From assembly GCA_020002185.1 (NCBI GenBank), contig CM034541.1:52170343-52234342 (forward strand): a stretch of 64,000 nt of DNA, given 5' to 3'. This DNA comes from Paraescarpia echinospica. Taxonomy: Eukaryota; Annelida; Polychaeta; Sabellida; Siboglinidae. How positions within the stretch are numbered: position 1 is the first letter of the stretch; every line of letters begins with the position of its first letter. Below are positions 57,281-64,000 of this stretch, in pieces. The notes below the pieces were generated by a model. That model worked only from the letters and a program-made list of their open reading frames with translations. It ran no database searches and had not been told where the DNA came from. The position numbers were made by a program, and so were the translations under genes.

Positions 57281-57504
57281 GTAAGTCTACAAAGGTTCAT
57301 CATAATTCCTTATATAACACCTGCGCGTGTACATGCGCATGATCACGTATAGTATCTACAATTGCATGGATATATTAATAAATATGAAACAATGAAATAA
57401 GGAACATCTTATAGTGACTTTTCAAGCGATATGTTTACAGTATCCATTTTATGATGTTCACGCTCGTACCATCAGTCCATCTCAGGCGTAATCGACCTAC
57501 TACA

Positions 57505-58504
57505 NNNNNNNNNNNNNNNNNNNNNNNNNNNNNNNNNNNNNNNNNNNNNNNNNNNNNNNNNNNNNNNNNNNNNNNNNNNNNNNNNNNNNNNNNNNNNNNN
57601 NNNNNNNNNNNNNNNNNNNNNNNNNNNNNNNNNNNNNNNNNNNNNNNNNNNNNNNNNNNNNNNNNNNNNNNNNNNNNNNNNNNNNNNNNNNNNNNNNNNN
57701 NNNNNNNNNNNNNNNNNNNNNNNNNNNNNNNNNNNNNNNNNNNNNNNNNNNNNNNNNNNNNNNNNNNNNNNNNNNNNNNNNNNNNNNNNNNNNNNNNNNN
57801 NNNNNNNNNNNNNNNNNNNNNNNNNNNNNNNNNNNNNNNNNNNNNNNNNNNNNNNNNNNNNNNNNNNNNNNNNNNNNNNNNNNNNNNNNNNNNNNNNNNN
57901 NNNNNNNNNNNNNNNNNNNNNNNNNNNNNNNNNNNNNNNNNNNNNNNNNNNNNNNNNNNNNNNNNNNNNNNNNNNNNNNNNNNNNNNNNNNNNNNNNNNN
58001 NNNNNNNNNNNNNNNNNNNNNNNNNNNNNNNNNNNNNNNNNNNNNNNNNNNNNNNNNNNNNNNNNNNNNNNNNNNNNNNNNNNNNNNNNNNNNNNNNNNN
58101 NNNNNNNNNNNNNNNNNNNNNNNNNNNNNNNNNNNNNNNNNNNNNNNNNNNNNNNNNNNNNNNNNNNNNNNNNNNNNNNNNNNNNNNNNNNNNNNNNNNN
58201 NNNNNNNNNNNNNNNNNNNNNNNNNNNNNNNNNNNNNNNNNNNNNNNNNNNNNNNNNNNNNNNNNNNNNNNNNNNNNNNNNNNNNNNNNNNNNNNNNNNN
58301 NNNNNNNNNNNNNNNNNNNNNNNNNNNNNNNNNNNNNNNNNNNNNNNNNNNNNNNNNNNNNNNNNNNNNNNNNNNNNNNNNNNNNNNNNNNNNNNNNNNN
58401 NNNNNNNNNNNNNNNNNNNNNNNNNNNNNNNNNNNNNNNNNNNNNNNNNNNNNNNNNNNNNNNNNNNNNNNNNNNNNNNNNNNNNNNNNNNNNNNNNNNN
58501 NNNN
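57505..58504. other. assembly gap, exactly 1,000 N
   Basis: The round length indicates a placeholder. The right edge is flush with the start of a 67-bp unit, so the unresolved sequence probably includes more of that minisatellite and perhaps downstream exons of the CXorf38-like gene. Confidence 0.99.
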
Positions 58505-60067
58505 GTGAGAGCGTCACCCCGTCTCTTGATTAAACTGTAACAAGAGAAACACACATAAACATTGTTACACTGTGAGAGCGTCACCCCGTCTCTTGATTAG
58601 ACTGTAACAAGAGAAACACACATAAACATTGTTACACAGTGAGAGCGTCACCCCGTCTCTTGATTAGACTGTAACAAGAGAAACACACATAAACATTGTT
58701 ACACAGTGAGAGCGTCACCCCGTCTCTTGATTAAACTGTAACAAGAGAAACACACATAAACATTGTTACACAGTGAGAGCGTCACCCCGTCTCTTGATTA
58801 AACTGTAACAAGAGAAACACACATAAACATTGTTACACCGTGAGAGCGTCACCCCGTCTCTTGATTAGACTGTAACAAGAGAAACACACATAAACATTGT
58901 TACACTATGAGAGCGTCACCCCGTCTCTTGTTTAGACTGTAACAAGAGAAACACACATCAACATTGTTACACTGTGAGAGCGTCACCCCGTCTCTTGATT
59001 AGACAGTAACAAGAGAAACACACATCAACATTGTTACGCTGTGAGAGCATCACCCCGTCTGTTGTTTAGACTGTAACAAGAGAAACACACATCAACATTG
59101 TTACACTGTGAGAGCGTCACCCCGTCTCTTGATTAAACTGTAACAAGAGAAACACACATAAACATTGTTACACTGTGAGAGCGTCACCCCGTCTCTTGAT
59201 TAGACTGTAACAAGAGAAACACACATCAACATTGTTACACTGGGAGGGCGTCACCCCGTCTCTTGATTAGAATGTAACAAGAGAAACACACATAAAAATT
59301 GTTCACGATGAGAGCGTCACCCCGTCTCTTGATTAGACTGTAACAAGAGAAACACACATAAACATTGTTACACTGTGAGAGCGTCACCCCGTCTCTTGTT
59401 TAGACTGTAACATGAGAAACACACATAAACATTGTTACACTGTGAGAGCGTCACCTCGTCTCTTGATTAGACTGTAACAGGAGAAACACACATAAACATT
59501 GTTACACTGTGAGGGCGTCACCCCATCTCTTGATTAGAATTTAACAAGAGAAACACACATAAACATTGTTACACTGTGAGGGCGTCACCCCGTCTCTTGA
59601 TTAGACTGTAACAAGAGAAACACACATCAACATTGTTACACTGTGAGGGCGTCACCCCGTCTCTTGATTAGACTGTAACAAGAGAAACACACATAAACAT
59701 TGTTACACTGTGAGGGCGTCACCCCGTCTCTTGATTAGACTGTAACAAGAGAAACACACATAAACATTGTTACACTGTGAGATTGTCACCCCGTCTCTTG
59801 ATTAGACTGTAACAAGAGAAACACACATAAACATTGTTACACTGTGAGGGCGTCACCCCGTCTCTTGATTAGACTGTAACAAGAGAAAAACACATAAACA
59901 TTGTTACACTGTGAGGGCGTCACCCCGTCTCTTGATTAGACTGTAACAAGAGAAACACACTTCAACATTGTTACACTGTGAGGGCGTCACCCCGTCTCTT
60001 GATTAGACTGTAACAAGAGAAACACACATAAACATTGTTACACTGTGAGAGCGTCACCCCGTCTCTT
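58505..60067 (+). repeat. 67-bp minisatellite, about 23 units
   Basis: Each unit reads GTGAGAGCGTCACCCCGTC, then TCTTGATTAGACTGTAACAA, then GAGAAACACACATAAACATT and GTTACACT. TCTCTTG and CAAGAGA within each unit form an inverted pair. Variation is low (single-base changes such as AGAGCG/AGGGCG and ATAAAC/ATCAAC). It starts at the gap and ends at 60067. Confidence 0.97.
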
Positions 60068-60664
60068 GCACCCAGCCTCAGTTGACGTCTTTCATCTTCT
60101 CCCAGTCGCCACTCGTCTTTATTGCCGCAGGGGAAAGTCACTTGTAAAATGTTTGTCTCAACAGATTAGAAATTAGTAATCTTTATCTTTAAAACAATAT
60201 TTAGAATAACATTTATTTGTGAGACAATCATCAGTACAATTATTGGTGATAATAAAATGTGTTGGAGATGATAATATAACTAATACTAATAATAATGTTT
60301 TGCTTTGTGCGAGTAGTCGTGCCACACTGACATTTATTTCAGAAAGGAGTGTAGAAGGAGATAAATGCGACGTGATCAAAAGTGACACGTTTTTTAGCAG
60401 CGACATTAATTTTAACAGCAGAAACTTGATAAAGTGGTCGATGTCGCCAGGTATAGGTGAACTTTGACCTGGGACAATCAGTAAGTCGACGTGTCACTTA
60501 CTCAAGCCAGGTCAGTTTGGGGAGTGACTCGAGAACGACTGAGACAACAGCGACAACGTCGACGTCATCCACGTAGTTGGACGACAACCTGCCGACAACA
60601 GATCGTCTCGTACAGCGTCGGCGACAAGTGTCACTCTCACGGCACTAGCGTCTCATGACACCAA
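60068..60664. other. spacer between two minisatellites
   Basis: No exon is supported. A GACAACxxCGACGTC-type sequence near 60545-60620 is slightly repetitive. Confidence 0.4.
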
Positions 60665-61190
60665 CACTTGTTCGTGTACGTGCGTGCGTGGGTGTTCATG
60701 CGTGCTATGTTCGTGCGTCTATGTGTTCGTGCGTCTATGTGTTCGTGCGTGTGGGTGTTCATGGATGCATGTATTCGTGTGAGCACGTGTGAGCGCGTGC
60801 ATGTGTTCGTGTATAAGTTTGCACGTGTATATGTTCGTGCATGCATGAATTTGTGCATGTGTTCGTGCATATGTTCGTGCATGTGTTCGTGCATGAGTTA
60901 TGCATGTGCTCGTGTGTGCATGTGTTCGTGCGTGTGTTTGTGCGTGCATGTGTTCGTGCGTGTGTTCCTGCATGTGTTGGTGCATGTGTTCTTGCATGTG
61001 TCGGTGCATGTGTTAGTGCATGTGTTCGTGCATGTGCTCGTGTGTGTGCTCCTGCGTGCGTGTGTTGGTGGGTGTGTTCGTGCATGTGTTCTTGCATGTG
61101 TTCGTGCATGTGTTCGTGCGTATGTGTGTGCGTGTGTTCATGCGTGTGTTCGTGCGTGTTTGTGTTGGTGCGTGTGTGTGTATGCAATGT
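60665..61190 (+). repeat. 12-bp GT/CG-rich tandem repeat
   Basis: Degenerate units of ATGTGTTCGTGC and GTGTGTTCGTGC fill the region. It is open in several frames on both strands (Cys/Val/Arg-rich or His/Thr-rich peptides), which is an effect of the repeat and not coding evidence. It is largely alternating purine/pyrimidine. Confidence 0.9.
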
Positions 61191-61751
61191 GATATCACTG
61201 AGCACAACGTCTTGAGCCCGGAAGCAGCTGCCAGAGCAGTCGTCAGCGTCGACACGTCGTCGGTGTAGACTGGTGTAGACTGTTCAACAACAAACACTTG
61301 TTTACTTCTGACAACACTCGGGTGTAAACACAGAAAAATATAGAATATCGAAATGTTACGGCATTTGTCAGGATTTACATCATCGTCCAGACATTCTTTA
61401 ATACTTGCATTTGTTCGTATTTGTGTAACAATGACAACATTATTGTAGTTAGTCTACAGTGAACACGCGAGAGACATTGTCACTTCGCTGTAACCTACAA
61501 ACCTTATCTTCTGCAGCCAGGGCGCCTTCAGCAGCACTCCGTCAACGCTCTGTCTGGGGCCGCCCCGTGGAAGTTGTTCAAGTCGAGGCTGTGAACATGA
61601 AACAAACTGTCAACATGCACGTCGATGTGTCCAGAAATCACCTTTCTACATCGTTACTACCGTTATTGGGCCCTACTGGTTAATGGTCTCCGAACGTAGA
61701 CAGTCTGCATTTAATACCAATACATTATTACCAGCACGAGTCAGGACTTAC

Positions 61752-61812
61752 CTTGAGAAAGACAAAACGTGCCCAACACACTAAATAAAGTACGTAACAT
61801 ATCATCGACCAT
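61752..61812 (-). CDS. possible first exon with signal-peptide-like start
   Basis: From an ATG at 61812 the minus strand encodes MVDDMLRTLFSVLGTFCLSQ and reaches a strong donor (CTCAAG|GTAAGT). The peptide has the short hydrophobic core of a signal sequence, and a TATATATATA run lies just upstream. A longer open frame extends upstream to 62001. No second exon was identified, so this is a weak call. Confidence 0.25.
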
Positions 61813-63161
61813 ATATATATAACAGGCAGATTTTAGAAACAATGCCGCGACCACGACCACATAGCGAGATATCCAACTTGGAATAAACGACAGCAGAACA
61901 ACCCAGCCTCGACACGTTCTGTCGAGTGTCCGTCTGTCGTCTACATGCGTTGTTTCTACCGCTAACCTGAAGGGAGACATTCCCGCGTCAACTCGGGTCA
62001 TCGGGTGTCAGGACGCGACCGACACTTTTTGTCATTACATTAATTTCGTGGCTTCACATAAAACGTTTGACATGTTTAATAGCTAGTCGAACAGGAGGCG
62101 TGTAAAATCTAAGATAACATGTAGCGAATGGAAGGATTCCGTTTCAGTTTTGACGGGAATTTAAAGACAACAGTACTAAAAATTTAAATGTAGGGTCTAC
62201 ACTTAGGCTGGTTACACGGGTTGTTGGGCACACATTTCTATTGGAGCCAGCCAACACTCTTTCTTTGAAACAATAATTCGATTCTTCACTGATGCATGAC
62301 AATGGGTAATCTGTAATACTGTTTTTTTCTGTATACTTGGGCATTTCATAGTATATAAAGTTGATTTTTGTATAATTGCTGAACTATTTTTAAAACTTAG
62401 AGTTTTTTTTGTATTTTTAGACGTTTGTTCTCATAAAACCCACACATGTGTTGTAACCACAAATACCTACATTCTTAGGTGCGTTAATTGCTGATCTAAA
62501 GCGGGAAAGTCACATTTGTTATTTGTAACATGACAGCAGTCAAACAGAACAGGCAACACGATTCCAGCGGGAATCTAAAAACATTCTCTTAAACTAGATT
62601 AATGAAATGTTGTATAACTGAGGTTAAAACGTTCAATTCACATCACCTAACGCATTTTGTATGTGCTCGCTTATTTACTTACATAGTCACACCTTATCGA
62701 CGAAATTACACAATATTGCCACAAGTGAAACTTGATAACTAAGCAGACAACACCGACATCATTATTGTGCTGTCACCTGGTGTCGGTTGTGAACTAATTT
62801 AGTTTCAGTTTCATTCGCTATAATATTATGTCGTTGGGAAAGATAAATTATAACATGCGTTTCAGGCCCTTGGTGTGATTGTTTTGTTTTTTGGTTGCGG
62901 ATTTCGGCGATTTTTTTCGCAATTCGACGGTGTGTAGCATTGTATTTTTTTGCGGTTCGACAATGTAGTGCTAGATATGTACCGCGATTCGAGAGGGTAG
63001 TCTACCTCTTGGAGATTTTTAGCGGTAACTTTAAAATTTGTTACGGAGTTTCAGATTTTTCACGATACGACCCAGACCCGTAGCGTGGTTGATTATTTTT
63101 ATTGGGACATTTTCTCGATTCGAGGAAGCGTTGAAAATTAATCTCGGTTCGAGAGGGGGAG
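61813..63161. other. intergenic, no gene recognised
   Basis: From 62885 to 63155 variants of a CGATTCGA/GGTTCGA phrase recur five times at irregular spacing, ending in a purine run (GAGAGGGGGAG) beside the candidate LTR. Confidence 0.45.
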
Positions 63162-63563
63162 TGTTGGAATAGTTCCCATGCTTAATGTGGATAATATATC
63201 AGATTTTGTGTAGTTTTACCGTGCAGTTTTCGCGGTAGAATAAGTCGGGGCATAACGCCTAGTTATCGGGATATGCAGAGAAAATATTAGAAGTATTATC
63301 GTCTGCGTGTTATGGATAATCTATTTCGGTTTCTTAGGAACGTTCCTTGTGTTGACATTTTTACCGTTCTTGTTTTTGAAAATATATTTAGTTATTTGAG
63401 CGAAAATCTTATCGTGGGGTATTATGCCCACCTACGTGGCAAAACGACGTGAAGTGGACGTTTGAAATATTAACGTTTTTTTATATTAATAAATACGTTT
63501 ATATTGTTGTTATATTTTGCATGCGACCGAAACATTTACACAACTACTACAATACTATTTCCA
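63162..63563 (+). mobile_element. candidate LTR (solo or 3' LTR)
   Basis: The purine tract GAGAGGGGGAG is followed at once by TGTTGGAATAGT, a common LTR start. About 400 bp later ACTATTTCCA gives the inverted terminus ending in CA. TTAATAAATACG near 63490 could serve as TATA box or polyadenylation signal. No second LTR or coding part is in the window. Confidence 0.35.
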
Positions 63564-64000
63564 TGTTCGACACATTCGCATAATTTTTCTTAGTTTATCA
63601 TGGCTACTGCATACAGTCCCCCATTGATGAGAACCTTTAAGTGTGTAATTTTGCTAGTAAAATGGTAATGTGTGTTTTGTATCTGTTGCACCCTTGTTAT
63701 AACTAGAGAGACTTGATGATCTGCAGCTTCAGCTGTCTACCTCGAAATTCCTATTTTCAGATCTTATAGGTAGATAGGATGGGAGGGCGTTTCGCCCCAG
63801 AGGGGAAATGCTCACCATTGTAAATAATTACAATATTAAACCCAGTGATCTGACTATATTTGGCAACATTCAGTTATATTACAACTTAAACACACGTTCC
63901 TGCAAGACAATTTTACATGACATTATGTTTAGATCTGACAATTGCAAAAGTTGATTTCACACTGTGCTGCTAACCTGCCGCTATTTCTCATTGTATGTAG
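63564..64000. other. window end, no gene recognised
   Basis: AT-rich sequence without repeats or supported exons. Confidence 0.5.

Noticed and set aside
57435..58584. Frames of about 360 codons across the gap
   Set aside because: They consist almost entirely of N and mean nothing.
60637..61297. Cys/Val-rich and His/Thr-rich frames
   Set aside because: They arise from a 12-bp tandem repeat open on both strands and have no independent coding evidence.

Overview
The window looks like invertebrate animal nuclear DNA: GT-AG introns, AT-rich intergenic sequence, several non-LTR retrotransposon families, tRNA-derived SINEs, a Gypsy remnant, an animal-type Mutator-like transposase and minisatellites. 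The mix (DEG/ENaC channel, CXorf38-like domain, SWIM/YqaJ-like exons, CR1-like LINE with an esterase ORF1) would suit a lophotrochozoan such as a mollusc or annelid, but that is inference. No tRNA, rRNA or CRISPR array was recognised. One 1,000-base N gap sits at 57505-58504.

Layout. 987-13015: a 12-kb element with about 2.4-kb terminal inverted repeats, carrying minus-strand exons of a SWIM zinc-finger gene and several SINE/LINE insertions. 13016-17750: small repeats, a LINE fragment, a MITE, a coiled-coil exon with one in-frame stop and a foldback element. 17886-19545: a GT-rich 28-bp minisatellite open in all frames. 21131-24692: a nearly full CR1-like LINE on the minus strand, whose ORF1 (PHD-like plus SGNH esterase) appears joined to ORF2 by a -1 frameshift signal. 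25234-28478: a dead Gypsy element. 29041-31260: RTE-like LINE pieces.

32570-39225: six plus-strand exons of a DEG/ENaC (ASIC-like) sodium channel, with LINE copies in its introns. The last exon is about 1.5 kb, adds some 500 residues before where TM2 should be, and holds one in-frame stop; neither transmembrane segment was found. 41367-44200: a decayed C2H2 finger array interrupted by an RTE-like LINE. 44711-48520: a Mutator-like DNA transposon with an apparently intact two-exon transposase, inserted inside an older LINE. 50955-54290: another LINE, split by a hAT-like insertion. 56764-57280: an exon of a CXorf38-like gene, again with one in-frame stop. 57505-60067: gap plus a 67-bp minisatellite. 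60665-61190: a 12-bp GT/CG repeat. 63162-63563: a possible LTR.

The host-type gene pieces are few (DEG/ENaC channel, CXorf38-like exon, coiled-coil exon, a few orphan exons); most of the rest is transposon history, with at least four clear nestings.
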